A program made the translations under genes and the position numbers. 64,000 nt of DNA, taken from positions 4,049,501-4,113,500 of the forward strand of contig NZ_AQFT02000001.1 of the NCBI RefSeq assembly GCF_000364225.2. Direction: 5' to 3'. Of the stretch, positions 1 to 10,289 are shown in pieces. The notes under the pieces were generated by a model. That model did no database searches, was not told the DNA's origin, and saw nothing but the letters and a program-made list of their open reading frames with translations. Source of the stretch: Eubacterium plexicaudatum ASF492. Its GTDB lineage: Bacteria > Bacillota > Clostridia > Lachnospirales > Lachnospiraceae. How positions within the stretch are numbered: position 1 is the stretch's first letter; every line of letters begins with the position of its first letter.

Positions 1-1
1 T

Positions 2-1810
2 TATACGGACTTAAAGTGTATTTCGGATCTTTTGACCATGACTAATACACAGTATTTCACAAAGACACAGGAAATATGTGTGATTATTTTATTATGTGTG
101 CTCGTGGTCTTTCTCATTATTTTTGCACTGAAAGGACCAAAATTCCAGGGACATCCGCATAAAATACGTGCAGCGTGCTTTTGTGCAGGCATGGGTATGG
201 TAATGTCTCTTGCAACAACAATGGCACACAGCTCCGAGCAGATGGCTTCTTATTTTGCCAATATTGCACAGGGATATTCTGACTATGGTTTCGTATATGG
301 TTTTTCATCCAGTGTGATGGACCGCGGCATGAGCAAACCAAAAGATTACTCGGAGTCAACGATCAAAGCGATTAAACAGTCCGTTGCACAGGCAAAAGAG
401 GAAGCTTCTTCCTATAAAATAGCGCAGAACGATCAGGTGATTTCAGACTCTGCAAAAAAACAGCAGCCAAATATCATCTGCGTTCTTCTGGAATCGTTTA
501 TGGATCCGACGGAAATCAATTATCTGAAACTTTCGCAAGACCCGATTCCTAATTTTCGGGCATTGAGTGATCAATTTACATCCGGATATCTGTCCGTACC
601 GGTCGTTGGCGCCGGAACCGCCAATTCAGAATTCGAAGTGCTGACCGGCATGAACCTGCGGTTTTTCGGTACCGGAGAATATCCTTACAAAACGATCTTA
701 AAACAGACAAACTGCGAAAGCATAGCTTCCGATCTGTCCGCGACGGGTTACGGCACACACGTCGTACACAATAACGGCGGCAATTTTTACAGCCGCGCAA
801 ATGCGTTTTCCCAGTTTGGATTTGACACATTTATCAGCAAAGAAATGATGAACATTCAAGAATACACCCCTCTTGGTTCCTGGCCGACCGATGATATTCT
901 GATCGGCGAGACAAAAAAAGCGCTGGATTCAACGCCGGACCAGGCTGACTTTGTCTATACGATTACCGTACAGGGACATGGCAATTATCCTGAGGAAAAA
1001 ATCATTGAAAATCCTGAAATTAAAGTGTCCGGTGCACAAACCGAAGAGCAGAACAACCAGTGGGAATACTATGTAAATCAGATTCATGAAGTGGATAAAT
1101 TTATTAAAAATCTGACGGATATGCTTTCCGAAAGAAATGAAGATACCATTCTTGTTCTGTTTGGCGACCACCTGCCAACCATGGGACTTGCAGACGAAGA
1201 TTTAAAATCCGGTGATATTTTCAAGACAAAATATGCAACCTGGAATAACTTTGGTCTGGAGAAAAAAGATGCGGATCTGGCCGCATACCAGCTGCTTGCT
1301 TATGCTACCGATCAGGCTGGCATTCACGAAGGCACTATTTTTACGTATCATCAGGCCGAAAACTATCGTTCCGACAGCGAACTTTATCAGAACCGGCTGG
1401 AAAATCTGCAGTATGACATTCTGTACGGAGAACGTTACTGCTACGATGGACTTGATTTATATCCGGCATCCGATCTCCAAATGGGTGTTGATAAGACGCA
1501 TATCAAATACTATCGCAAAAATGCGGACGGAAGTTTATCCATACTGGGTGATCACTTTACAAACTGGAGTCGTATTTATGTTAACGACACAAAAATGTCT
1601 ACGACGTTTGTCTCCGATACGGAATTAATCCTGTCAGCAGACGACACATCCGATCTGGAAAACGGAGATGTTCTGAAAGTGTGCCAGGTTGGTTCCAGCA
1701 GTACCATCTTTCGGACTACGGAAAATACCGTATCCTATTACACTGCTGACGAACCTGTGGCAGAAGCGGACAGCAGCCTGGAAACTACCGTTTCGGATTC
1801 CGATGAATAA
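2..1810 (+). CDS. LTA synthase-family sulfatase (5' partial)
   Basis: Membrane-anchored phosphoglycerol transferase-like protein of the LtaS/sulfatase superfamily, expected to act on the outer membrane face in polyglycerolphosphate or related polymer synthesis. The frame is open to the left edge, so the upstream membrane segments are missing; one hydrophobic helix remains near the visible N-terminus. The sulfatase core begins at PNIICVLLESF. A Thr in GAGTANSEFE fits the catalytic nucleophile, and GHGNYP and FGDHLPTMG fit metal or substrate ligands. The last 110 or so residues look like an added Ig/IPT-type beta domain followed by an acidic tail. It is convergent with the next gene across a shared terminator. 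The family is confident; the exact polymer is not. Confidence 0.85.
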   Translation, partial: YTDLKCISDLLTMTNTQYFTKTQEICVIILLCVLVVFLIIFALKGPKFQGHPHKIRAACFCAGMGMVMSLATTMAHSSEQMASYFANIAQGYSDYGFVYGFSSSVMDRGMSKPKDYSESTIKAIKQSVAQAKEEASSYKIAQNDQVISDSAKKQQPNIICVLLESFMDPTEINYLKLSQDPIPNFRALSDQFTSGYLSVPVVGAGTANSEFEVLTGMNLRFFGTGEYPYKTILKQTNCESIASDLSATGYGTHVVHNNGGNFYSRANAFSQFGFDTFISKEMMNIQEYTPLGSWPTDDILIGETKKALDSTPDQADFVYTITVQGHGNYPEEKIIENPEIKVSGAQTEEQNNQWEYYVNQIHEVDKFIKNLTDMLSERNEDTILVLFGDHLPTMGLADEDLKSGDIFKTKYATWNNFGLEKKDADLAAYQLLAYATDQAGIHEGTIFTYHQAENYRSDSELYQNRLENLQYDILYGERYCYDGLDLYPASDLQMGVDKTHIKYYRKNADGSLSILGDHFTNWSRIYVNDTKMSTTFVSDTELILSADDTSDLENGDVLKVCQVGSSSTIFRTTENTVSYYTADEPVAEADSSLETTVSDSDE

Positions 1811-1818
1811 GCATACTA

Positions 1819-1857
1819 AAAAGGAACGGAGATGTTTTTATCTTCCGTTCCTTTTCC
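1819..1857. terminator. Bidirectional Rho-independent terminator
   Basis: Inverted repeat AAAAGGAACGGA ... TCCGTTCCTTTT with a loop of about 10 bases, flanked by A and T runs. It lies between the convergent sulfatase and fructose-bisphosphatase genes and can serve both. Confidence 0.8.
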
Positions 1858-1859
1858 AT

Positions 1860-3751
1860 TCAGATATTTCCCTGCTCTATCGTTCCATCTCGATATGCTT
1901 CCAGTAATTTTTTCAATCCTTCGATATCTTCCAGTATTTTCTTCCCATTATCGGTATGTTTTACCATTAAACGTTCTTTTTCCGTTTCTACCAGTTCACT
2001 TTCGGATTCTATATCTTTATTTTCCAAAAGAGCGGTATATACGCTTTCAAACGGCTGGTGCGCCTTGATTCGGATTCCATGAGAATTATAAATCAACGTA
2101 TATCCTGCAATACCGGTCGTCTTATGATAGCTGCGGCAAAATCCGCCGTCTATTACCATCAGCTTCCCGTTTGCCCGTACCGGCATTTCTCCCTCTCCGG
2201 TACGAACCGGCGTATGACCGTTAATAATATGCGAAAACGACGAATACAGCCCAAACTCACGTAAAATCATATTACATGTTTTTTCGGTCTGGTAAAATTT
2301 GTAATACGGATCGGATTGTTCATGCCAGACGGACTGATCTGCGATATAACTGCGCTCAAACGTCTTAATATTACGGCCGCAGAGCGGAGATTTTCTGCCG
2401 CACCATAAATACCACATAAAATCCAGATCATTTTGTCTGCGTCCGGATAAATATGCCCGTCTGCTTGTCTTATCCGCATATTCCAGATAAGCGCGTCCTT
2501 TGTACATTCTTCCGTCAATGCAGATCCCCTCAAAATTCCCTTCGCTGTCCAGAGGAATACAGCCGTGATACAGCAGATTTCCGTTAAACGTCTTATACAT
2601 CCCGCCTTTTTTATACAAAAACCGGATATGCTCATTTAACCGGCTGCTGTTCGCAAATGCCATACACAGCTCATCCATAATTTCTTCTTCTTCTTTCGAC
2701 AGACAATAGACATGCTCCGGATCTATCGTTGGAAATTCCGTCTCTTTTAATTCATATGTCTTTCCTTCCAGTTCGATCGTATGATTGTCCCAGTGAATCC
2801 GATGCAGCAGCCTGCGGTCATCCATTTCGTACTCCGGATGCCTTGCAATCACTTCGCCTTCCAGCTTAAACAGCATAACGGTAATGGCTTTGACGGCAGC
2901 CTGCATAGGCTCTGTATCCGGATAAAGTTTTTCCGCATAGAGCGTTAACCTGCGCAAACTGATGCCGTAGCTGTTTTCCAGAATTTCCGTATTATTGTAT
3001 TTCAGATTGTTCCGCACTACATTTGCGATACATGCCTTGCTTCCTGCGGCAGCTCCCATCCATAAAATGTCATGGTTGCCCCATTCGATATCCAGCGAAT
3101 GGTATTTCATGAGCAGGTCCAGAATCTGATCCGCACAGGCTCCCCTGTCAAAAATATCTCCTACAATGTGCAGCCTGTCTACCGCCATCCGCTTAATCAG
3201 GTCGGCCAGCGCTACAATAAACTCATCTGCATTATCGAGTTCGATAATCGTTGTTAAAATCTCTCTGTGATAAATAACCTGATTATCATCTTCATCTTTT
3301 TGTACATGCAGCAGCTCGTCGATAATATACGCAAACTCTTCCGGCATTGCTTTACGCACTTTGGAGCGTGTATACTTGGACGACAGTATTTTTGCAATTT
3401 CTATCAGTTCCGTTAAAATCTCTCGATACCATTCCCGCAGATTAATGACATCTTTTTAATCAGCTCCAGCTTTTCACGCGGATAATAAATCAACGTGCAG
3501 ATCTGTTCCCGTTCTGCGTCTGACAGTGTATCTTCAAACAGCATATCTACCTTCTCGCGAACCACACCGGAACAATTATTCAATATGTGGTAAAATGCCT
3601 CATATTCTCCATGCAGGTCGCTCATAAAGTGCTCCGTGCCCTTTGGCAGGTTTAAAATCGCGTTCAGATTAATAATTTCACGGCATACAGTCTGAATTGT
3701 CGGATATTTTTCCGCCAGCAGCATTAAATATTTCTCCTGATCAAATTCCAT
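1860..3751 (-). CDS. fbp: Fructose-1,6-bisphosphatase class III (frameshifted)
   Basis: Class III FBPase of Firmicutes, converting fructose-1,6-bisphosphate to fructose-6-phosphate in gluconeogenesis. Metallophosphatase motifs are visible in order: SDLHGEYEAF in the N-terminal piece, then DIFDRGACAD and WGNHDILWMG. The reading frame is split: the N-terminal 112 codons end at 3413 and the rest continues in the -1 frame. Adding one A to the A5 run at 3453-3457 (sense AAAAAG) joins ELIKK to DVINLREWYREILTELI and gives about 630 residues, the family's usual size. The cause is probably a homopolymer sequence error. A genuine mutation or a -1 slip at AAA AAG is less likely. Confidence 0.88.
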
Positions 3752-3857
3752 AGTGCCCCCCTGTTCTTTTTAACAGTTAATCGCTTCTCCTATACAAACT
3801 AACAAACAAATTATATCAAATATGGTACAAACTGCCAATCTTTTTTAAAATGACAGC

Positions 3858-4580
3858 TCAAAATATATAATATTCTTCCATATCATCCAGCCGCAGACAC
3901 GCAAGGCTGTTTCCTTCCAAAAAAGAATATGCACAGCCGCAGTCAATATCCGTAATCTGGCAGTATTTAAAAATACGGGAAATCCGGTGAACCCGCTGTA
4001 CCGGGACATGCCCAACGATATACCGCATCTTCGGGTCAAACGCCTGATAGCGGGCATGATATTCCCCCATACGAAACACCGATTTCCAGACCACTTCTTT
4101 TGCCATCCCAATCGGTACATCCTGAAATCGGTAATAAGATAACTCAGGAACCGGCAGTGTAAATGAATGGCTCAGATGATATTTGATTCCATTTACATCC
4201 ACGATACGCAGTAATGTGCTGTTTTGCACGGCTTTTAAAATTCGTCTTTTTTCCTTTTCTGCCAGCTTACAGAATGCCTGATAAGTTATGGAACCTCCGT
4301 TATTCGGCGAACACCAGATACTTTTCATATAGGCATCTGTTACAAACCCTTCTTTCCTGTCCGCTATTGTTTCATACAAGAACAACTCATGGTTTCCTAA
4401 AAACAGCTCTACGTTGTCCCGGTCTATCATATCCTGCAAAATCGCTATCCCATCCGGATTTCTGTCAATGACATCTCCCAGCACAAATAACGTATCCTGT
4501 GCCGACAGTCGAATCGTTTCCAGAAGCCTTCGATACCGGTCCAACCTTCCATGAATATCCGAGCAGACATAATATGCCAT
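3858..4580 (-). CDS. Metallophosphoesterase, PPP/Ap4A hydrolase-like
   Basis: A 240-residue calcineurin-like phosphoesterase. The metal-binding signature is complete: SDIHGRLDR at the N-terminus, GDVIDRNPDG, LGNHELFL, and a late GHVPVQR. Size and order match the bacterial PPP-type protein phosphatase / symmetrical diadenosine tetraphosphatase group. The substrate cannot be decided from sequence. It lies downstream of fbp on the same strand but is separated from a different promoter region, so co-transcription is unclear. Confidence 0.8.
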   Translation of the reverse strand: MAYYVCSDIHGRLDRYRRLLETIRLSAQDTLFVLGDVIDRNPDGIAILQDMIDRDNVELFLGNHELFLYETIADRKEGFVTDAYMKSIWCSPNNGGSITYQAFCKLAEKEKRRILKAVQNSTLLRIVDVNGIKYHLSHSFTLPVPELSYYRFQDVPIGMAKEVVWKSVFRMGEYHARYQAFDPKMRYIVGHVPVQRVHRISRIFKYCQITDIDCGCAYSFLEGNSLACLRLDDMEEYYIF

Positions 4581-4796
4581 GAATACGCTTCCTTTCTATC
4601 AAATATATTATTTTGCTTTCTTTATACATTATATACCAGTCATCCGATTTCCTCAATGCGTGTTTCCGAAACCACCGCAACATTTCATTGACGAATCATC
4701 GGAAGCATGGTAAAGTTTTTAAAAGTTACCTGTCAGAGCATATTTCAAACTCGCTTTGGCGTTATATTCATAAAAAATGAAAGTGGGGGCACTGTT

Positions 4797-5929
4797 ATGA
4801 TCTACAACAATTTTGGGGAACTGCGTCTGTCGGCGCTCGGCCTTGGCGCCATGCGTCTTCCGATTACCGGCGAAAAGATCGCCGACATCGACGAAGCTGC
4901 CACGGAACAAATGGTCGCTTATGCGATGGAGCACGGCATTAATTATTACGATACCGCCTGGGGATATCATGACGGGTATTCCGAACCGGTCCTTGGACGC
5001 ATTCTCAGCAAATATCCGCGTGACCACTATTATCTTGCAACCAAATTTCCGGGATATGATCTTGCAAATATGGATAAAGTCGAAGAAATTTTTGAGCAGC
5101 AGCTGAAACGATGTCAGGTGGAATATTTTGATTTTTATCTGTTCCATAATGTGTGCGAAATGAACATCGACGCCTATTTGGATCCGAAATACGGCATTTT
5201 TGACTACCTGATGAAACAAAAAGAAAACGGCAGAATCCGTCATCTTGGATTTTCCATACATGGAAGTCAGGATATTCTGACAAGGTTTTTGGATGCATAC
5301 GGCGAACAGATGGAATTTGCACAGATTCAGCTAAACTGGATTGACTGGTCTTTCCAGCAGGCAAAAGAAAAAGTAACGCTCTTAAACAAACTGCATATTC
5401 CTGTCTGGGTCATGGAACCGCTGCGCGGCGGCAAACTGGCATCCTTATCCGATGAGGCATCCGGCAAACTGCGTGCATTACGCCCGGATGAAGAACCTGC
5501 GGCATGGGCATTCCGATTTTTGCAGGGCCTTGAAGGGTTACCATGATTTTATCCGGCATGTCCAATCTGCAGCAGCTTCAGCAAAATATCCAAACGTTTG
5601 AAACGGTTAAAAAGCTGAATGAACAGGAACAGGAAACACTGCTTGCCATTGCTGACGAAATGATTCAAAATATCCTGCCATGCACCGCCTGTCGTTACTG
5701 TACGGCACACTGTCCAAAAGAACTGGATATTCCGACGCTGTTAAGTCTTTATAATGAACATTGCTTTACGGGCGGCGGATTTATTGCACCTATGGCACTT
5801 ACGGCTATGCCTGAAGACAAACGTCCGTCCGCCTGCATCGGATGCCGCAGCTGTGAAGCCGTCTGCCCGCAGCAGCTTAAAATATCCGAGGCTATGGCTG
5901 ACTTTCATGCAAAGCTGCAAAAATCATAA
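4797..5929 (+). CDS. Aldo/keto reductase with C-terminal ferredoxin domain (frameshifted)
   Basis: Predicted oxidoreductase of the aldo/keto reductase superfamily: a TIM barrel of about 270 residues followed by a CxxCxxC-type 4Fe-4S domain (CTACRYCTAHCP, then CIGCRSCEAVCP). The start chosen is ATG 4797, behind GTGGGGG and in front of MIYNNFGELRLS, rather than an upstream in-frame codon. The barrel stops at 5546 because of a frameshift; adding one G to the GGG at 5535-5537 converts GLEGLP-stop into GLEGVTMILSGMSN and joins both parts into 377 residues, the normal family length. It is one of many homopolymer breaks in this window. Confidence 0.85.
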
Positions 5930-5958
5930 CGGTCGTAAGCAACCGTCAGACACCACAA

Positions 5959-5998
5959 ATCCCGGCAGGTACAAAGTCTTTTTCGTACCTGCCGGGAT
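5959..5998. terminator. Rho-independent terminator
   Basis: Perfect 14-bp stem ATCCCGGCAGGTAC / GTACCTGCCGGGAT with a T-rich loop. It lies between the convergent aldo/keto reductase and the end of the riboflavin operon. Confidence 0.75.
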
Positions 5999-6017
5999 AT
6001 TCTGATTAAATATTAAA

Positions 6018-6485
6018 TTAGCTTTCAATTTCCCGAATTAAATTAACCATCTCAATGGCTCCAACCGCACAGTCATATCCTTTATTTCCTGCTTTCGTTC
6101 CGGCTCTCTCAATGGCCTGTTCAATATTTTCCGTCGTCAGGATACCGAACATTACCGGAATTCCACTTTCCAGTGAAACGGCTGCAATCCCTTTGGATAC
6201 TTCATTGCATACATAATCATAATGGCTCGTAGCGCCGCGGATTACCGCACCGAGACAGATCACCGCATCGTATTTTCCGCTTTTTGCCATTTTAGATGCA
6301 ATTAACGGAATTTCAAATGCACCCGGCACCCATGCTACATGTACGTCTTCTTCTTTCACATCATGCCGCAACAGCCCGTCCATCGCTCCGCCAAGCAGCT
6401 TAGAAGTAATAAACTCATTAAATCGTGCTGCAATAATACCGACTTTAATCTCTTTTGATACCAGTTTTCCTTCAAATGTTTTCAT
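6018..6485 (-). CDS. ribH: 6,7-dimethyl-8-ribityllumazine synthase
   Basis: Lumazine synthase, condensing 5-amino-6-ribitylaminouracil with dihydroxybutanone phosphate. A start at MKTFEGK (6485) is preferred because AAAGGA lies 8 bases upstream; a longer frame reaching 6509 lacks this support. Family signatures include ARFNEFI near residue 17, GAFEIPL, the phosphate-binding [14 protein letters not shown] and the late GNKGYDCA. The 155 or so residues match the normal length. It is the last gene of the ribD-ribE-ribBA-ribH operon under the FMN riboswitch. Confidence 0.95.
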   Translation of the reverse strand: MKTFEGKLVSKEIKVGIIAARFNEFITSKLLGGAMDGLLRHDVKEEDVHVAWVPGAFEIPLIASKMAKSGKYDAVICLGAVIRGATSHYDYVCNEVSKGIAAVSLESGIPVMFGILTTENIEQAIERAGTKAGNKGYDCAVGAIEMVNLIREIES

Positions 6486-6546
6486 AATCGTTTCCTTTCC
6501 ATACCACACTGCAAATATACTGTTTTGCTTATTTTTTTAATTTTAT

Positions 6547-7749
6547 TTATTCATATTTTAATATATGACCCATGCGTTTCTGCTTTGTTTTCAGGTAAAA
6601 CAGGTCATGAGCCGTCGCATCCATCTGAAGCGGCTCCCGCTGCGTTATTTCCATTCCAAACTCGGAAAGCTGATACACTTTATCCGGGTTGTTGGTCAGC
6701 AGCCGCATACTTTTTACGCCTAAATCCCGCAAAATCTGTGCGCCAATATAATATTCCCGCTGATCTCCTGCAAATCCCAATGCCAGATTTGCTTCCAGTG
6801 TGTCCATTCCCTGTTCCTGCAGCTCATATGCACGCAGCTTGTTAATCAGACCAATTCCGCGGCCTTCCTGTCTCATATAAAGCAAAATGCCGCGGCCTTC
6901 CTGTTCAATCTGTGTCATCGCAGCCGCAAACTGCTGTCCGCAGTCACAGCGAAGGGATCCGAACGTATCACCCGTCAGACATTCCGAATGTACACGGCAC
7001 AGCACATCGGTTCCATCCCCGATATCTCCTTTTACAAGCGCTACATGATGCTCCCCGTTCAGCTGATTCACATAACCATATGAGACAAAATCACCATATT
7101 TTGTCGGCATCTTTGTAACGGTCACCTGCTCTACCAGCTTTTCATGGCATTTGCGGTAATTCTGCAGATCCTGAATCGTAATAAATGTCAGATTCCATTT
7201 TTCCGCCAGTTTTGTCAGCTCCGGCATGCGCATCATTGTACCGTCATCCCGCATAATCTCACAGCAAAGGCCGCACTCCTTTAATCCTGCCAGCCTGCAC
7301 AAATCTACCGTCGCTTCCGTATGGCCGTTACGTTCCAAAACGCCGTTTTGTTTCGCCAGCAGCGGAAACATATGGCCCGGACGTCTAAAATCTTCCGGTT
7401 TTACATCATCTTCCACACATTTCATAGCCGTAATCGACCGTTCCGCAGCAGAAATCCCTGTCGAAGTCGACACATGGTCAATGGAAACGGTAAATGCCGT
7501 CTCATGATTATCGGTATTATCCGGAACCATCTGCGGGATTCTTAATTTCTTTACATATTTTTCCGACATTGGCATACAAATCAGTCCTTTGCCATGCGTC
7601 GCCATAAAATTAATATTCTCAGTCGTGGCAAACTCTGCCGCACAAATAAAATCACCTTCATTTTCACGGTCCTGATCATCCGTTACCAAAATGACTTTTC
7701 CGTTTCTCAAATCAGCAAGCGCTTCTTCTACCGTATGAAACTGAAACAT
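6547..7749 (-). CDS. ribBA: Bifunctional DHBP synthase / GTP cyclohydrolase II
   Basis: 400-residue fusion enzyme supplying both riboflavin precursors. The N-terminal half is 3,4-dihydroxy-2-butanone-4-phosphate synthase ([20 protein letters not shown]). The C-terminal half is GTP cyclohydrolase II with zinc ligands in [15 protein letters not shown] and the catalytic RQEGRGIGL. The start has TAGGAGGA at ideal spacing. It lies 11 bases after ribE and upstream of ribH, so it is clearly operonic. Confidence 0.96.
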   Translation of the reverse strand: MFQFHTVEEALADLRNGKVILVTDDQDRENEGDFICAAEFATTENINFMATHGKGLICMPMSEKYVKKLRIPQMVPDNTDNHETAFTVSIDHVSTSTGISAAERSITAMKCVEDDVKPEDFRRPGHMFPLLAKQNGVLERNGHTEATVDLCRLAGLKECGLCCEIMRDDGTMMRMPELTKLAEKWNLTFITIQDLQNYRKCHEKLVEQVTVTKMPTKYGDFVSYGYVNQLNGEHHVALVKGDIGDGTDVLCRVHSECLTGDTFGSLRCDCGQQFAAAMTQIEQEGRGILLYMRQEGRGIGLINKLRAYELQEQGMDTLEANLALGFAGDQREYYIGAQILRDLGVKSMRLLTNNPDKVYQLSEFGMEITQREPLQMDATAHDLFYLKTKQKRMGHILKYE

Positions 7750-7760
7750 AAATCTTCCTC

Positions 7761-8408
7761 CTAAAATCCATATTTAATTAAAAACTCTTTCGTAATCCCA
7801 CTGTCTTTCTGCGGCTCTTCTGCCGGCCGAAGCAGCTTTTCCACATATTTACCGATAATATCGGTTTCCAGATTGACAAAGTCTCCTTTTGTCCGTTCTT
7901 TTAAAACAGTCTGCTGCTGCGTATGTGGAATTACCGATACGGAAAAACGATCTTTCCACACCTGTGCCACGGTCAGACTGATACCATCCACAGTTATGGA
8001 TCCTTTTTCCACAATATATTTTAAAACGGACGGTTCCGCACCGATCGTATACCAGACAGCCGTATCGTCTCTGCTCGTAGCGATGATCTTGCCGATGCCG
8101 TCCACATGTCCTGCCACAATATGGCCGCCAAAACGTCCGTCCGCTGCCATCGCCCGTTCCAGATTGACATGGCTGCCGCTTTTGATCTGCGCAAGCGACG
8201 ACCGGTTTAGCGTCTCATGCATTACATCTGCCAGAAAATGCCCTTCCGACAGTGCCGTAACAGTCAGACAGATTCCATTTACCGCAATACTGTCGCCTGT
8301 CTTCGTCTGTTCCAGCACTTTCGAAGCCTGAATGGTCAATACGGCAGAGTGCTGTCCTTTTTTTATCTGTAATACCGTTCCAATTTCTTCAATGATTCCT
8401 GTAAACAT
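7761..8408 (-). CDS. ribE: Riboflavin synthase, alpha subunit
   Basis: 215-residue riboflavin synthase catalysing dismutation of two lumazines. Both lumazine-binding repeats are present, each starting with the [10 protein letters not shown]-like strand or its equivalent and containing [13 protein letters not shown] and [13 protein letters not shown]. The start overlaps the end of ribD by 20 bases, indicating translational coupling. Confidence 0.95.
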   Translation of the reverse strand: MFTGIIEEIGTVLQIKKGQHSAVLTIQASKVLEQTKTGDSIAVNGICLTVTALSEGHFLADVMHETLNRSSLAQIKSGSHVNLERAMAADGRFGGHIVAGHVDGIGKIIATSRDDTAVWYTIGAEPSVLKYIVEKGSITVDGISLTVAQVWKDRFSVSVIPHTQQQTVLKERTKGDFVNLETDIIGKYVEKLLRPAEEPQKDSGITKEFLIKYGF

Positions 8409-9501
8409 CTGCCGCCACCTCGCTTTCGATCAGCAAATCCTCTCCCAGTCTCGTAACCACACTGTTTTTAAAGTAAAACGCGTCTGCCGCAGCCGCAACC
8501 CCGGTTCCTTCCACCGGCGTTTTCGCATCCCTGCCTCCGAACATCTTCGGCGCCATATAAGTCTGCACTTTTCTTACAATCCCACTTTCAAGCGCCGCCC
8601 AGTGCAGCGTACCGCCGCCCTCCAGCAAAATGCTGTCAATCTGCTGTTCACCAAGCAGTTTCATCAGCTGACGCAAATCGACGTGTCCATTTTTTTCATC
8701 TGTCAGCAAGATCCGACATCCCATCTGTTCCAGTGCTTCCTGTTTCCGGCGGTCGGCATACTGCTTCCCGGCTGCCAGAATCGTCGGCACCTCCCCGGCC
8801 GTTGCTGCGATCTGGGAATGAAGCGGCGTCTGCAGCCTCGTATCACATATGATACGCACCGGATTTTTGCCGTCCGCAATCCTGCAGGTCAGCAGCGGAT
8901 CATCGGCCAGCACCGTTCCAATCCCTGCCATAATTGCCGTATACCGATGCCGCTGCTGCTGCACATGGTTCCTTGCAGCTTCCCCGGTAATCCATTTGGA
9001 ATCACCTGTATATGCCGCTATTTTACCGTCCAGCGTCATCGCATATTTCATCACCACAAATGGCTGTTTTGTTTGAATATAATAAAAAAACACTTCATTT
9101 AAACGATCACATTCTTCCTGCAGCACATGTTCCGTGACCTGTATACCATGTTCCCGCAAAATCCGGATGCCTTTGCCGCTCACAAGCGGATTGGGATCCG
9201 CAGATCCTACGACCACCCGCTGCAGACGCGCCTCTATCACCGCTTCCACGCAAGGCGGCTGCTTGCCGTAATGGCAGCACGGCTCCAACGTAACATACAT
9301 CACCGCCCCTTCGGGCGACTCGGTACAGGAAGCCAGCGCATTGCGTTCCGCATGCGGCTCACCGTACTTTTCATGCCACCCCTGCCCGATCACCCTGCCG
9401 TCTTTGACAATAACGGCTCCAACCATCGGATTCGGCGCGGTAAAACCACAGCCTCTTTTTGCATATTCCAGCGCCATGCGCATATATTCACTGTCGTTCA
9501 T
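8389..9501 (-). CDS. ribD: Bifunctional pyrimidine deaminase / reductase
   Basis: 370-residue enzyme of the second and third riboflavin pathway steps. The N-terminal deaminase has HAERNAL and TLEPCCHYGKQPPC zinc motifs; the C-terminal reductase begins about residue 150 and contains LLEGGGTLH. GGAGGT lies 7 bases before ATG 9501. It is the first gene of the operon, behind the FMN riboswitch and a leader terminator. Confidence 0.95.
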   Translation of the reverse strand: MNDSEYMRMALEYAKRGCGFTAPNPMVGAVIVKDGRVIGQGWHEKYGEPHAERNALASCTESPEGAVMYVTLEPCCHYGKQPPCVEAVIEARLQRVVVGSADPNPLVSGKGIRILREHGIQVTEHVLQEECDRLNEVFFYYIQTKQPFVVMKYAMTLDGKIAAYTGDSKWITGEAARNHVQQQRHRYTAIMAGIGTVLADDPLLTCRIADGKNPVRIICDTRLQTPLHSQIAATAGEVPTILAAGKQYADRRKQEALEQMGCRILLTDEKNGHVDLRQLMKLLGEQQIDSILLEGGGTLHWAALESGIVRKVQTYMAPKMFGGRDAKTPVEGTGVAAAADAFYFKNSVVTRLGEDLLIESEVAADVYRNH

Positions 9502-9564
9502 GCAAATACCTCCAAACTATTATGGCCTAAAATACTCAGGACTGATCCGATCAAATCGTCCATA

Positions 9565-9597
9565 TAAAAAACTCCGGCATGTAAATACAAACCAGAG
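9565..9597 (-). terminator. Leader terminator of the rib operon
   Basis: On the minus strand CTCTGG ... CCGGAG forms a hairpin followed by TTTTTT, between the riboswitch aptamer and ribD. This is the expected expression platform for FMN-dependent transcription attenuation. Confidence 0.7.
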
Positions 9598-9637
9598 CAG
9601 ACGCTTTTCACACGGAAACCAATTTCCGCATGTTCCA

Positions 9638-9743
9638 ATCTTCTTTCATCCAGACTATACTGTCGGCTTCGGAATTGCACCGAATCATGCCTTGCGGCTC
9701 GTGGGCTTTACCACCGGTAGGGAATTGCACCCTGCCCTGAAGA
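9638..9743 (-). promoter_or_regulatory. FMN riboswitch (RFN element)
   Basis: Minus-strand RNA carries the RFN core segments in order: TTCAGGGCAGGGTG, AATTCCCTACCGG, GGTAAAGCCCACGAGC, GATTCGGTGCAATTCCG, AAGCCGACAGTATAGTC and GGATGAAAGAAGAT. These match the conserved paired regions and junctions of the FMN aptamer, directly upstream of ribD. Excess FMN is expected to favour the downstream terminator. Confidence 0.95.
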
Positions 9744-9774
9744 TTTTATTCAATTCTGTAGATGATTATAAACT

Positions 9775-9877
9775 ATTATAAGACGTTGCGCAAGCCATTT
9801 TTTCAGGTTTTTGCAAGATTTTAAGTACATAACCCATTATAATGCTACATAAAGTTTTGTGCAATTGGTGTATAAAT
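9775..9877. repeat. 103-bp direct repeat, left copy (putative attL)
   Basis: Begins ATTATAAGACGTTGCGCAAG and ends TGTATAAAT. The right copy at 21314-21416 differs at only about four of 103 positions, in the same orientation. The last codons and TAG of the recombinase remnant lie inside this copy, as expected when an integrase gene abuts its attachment site. On the minus strand the outermost bases give CTTATAAT, so the repeat may also supply the -10 region of the rib operon promoter. Confidence 0.75.
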
Positions 9878-10048
9878 TGGTGTATTTTGGTGTAACTGTT
9901 CCAATTTATCCATTTCCCTTTTTATCCTGCACATATCAACATGATTATAAACACGCATAGTCGTTCTAATATCAGTATGACCCATGATATATTGTAGAAC
10001 TTTTATATCACATCCGGATTCTGCCAATCTGCAACAACATGTATGCCT
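9845..10048 (-). pseudogene. Tyrosine recombinase 3' remnant
   Basis: About 66 codons that form the C-terminal end of a phage/ICE-type tyrosine recombinase. The frame opens with RHT followed by CCCRLAESG (HxxR box), then IMGH and MRVYNHVD with the catalytic Tyr. The reading frame is closed by a TAA just upstream of the RH codons, so the N-terminal 300 or so residues are missing. It is probably the integrase of the surrounding island, since its 3' end overlaps the left repeat. Confidence 0.8.
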
Positions 10049-10289
10049 TTACGGTATAATAAGGACAAATCGGAAAACCCATTATTACCAAGGTTGCTCA
10101 GGTGTTGTAAAGCGCGCATATGACACTAAATACAGAAACAAAAAACGTATATAATACTATATGTTGTTATTTTTTGAAAACAAAGAAATCCATGAGCAAT
10201 CTTAATCAGAGAGGATTTTCGGATTTGCCACCATTCTTTTTCCATTACAATACGCCCTTTGGCGGGGGCAGACTGGGAGGTGATAAGGA
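10049..10289. other. Junk-like AT-rich spacer between recombinase remnant and intron remnant
   Basis: No convincing gene is seen. Short open frames occur on both strands without ribosome binding sites or recognisable motifs. The stretch probably contains deletion junctions that removed the recombinase 5' part and the intron 3' part. Confidence 0.4.

Noticed and set aside
9498-9680. 60-codon ORF over the riboswitch leader
   Set aside because: Lies on the FMN riboswitch RNA strand and reads through aptamer and terminator; explained by RNA structure.
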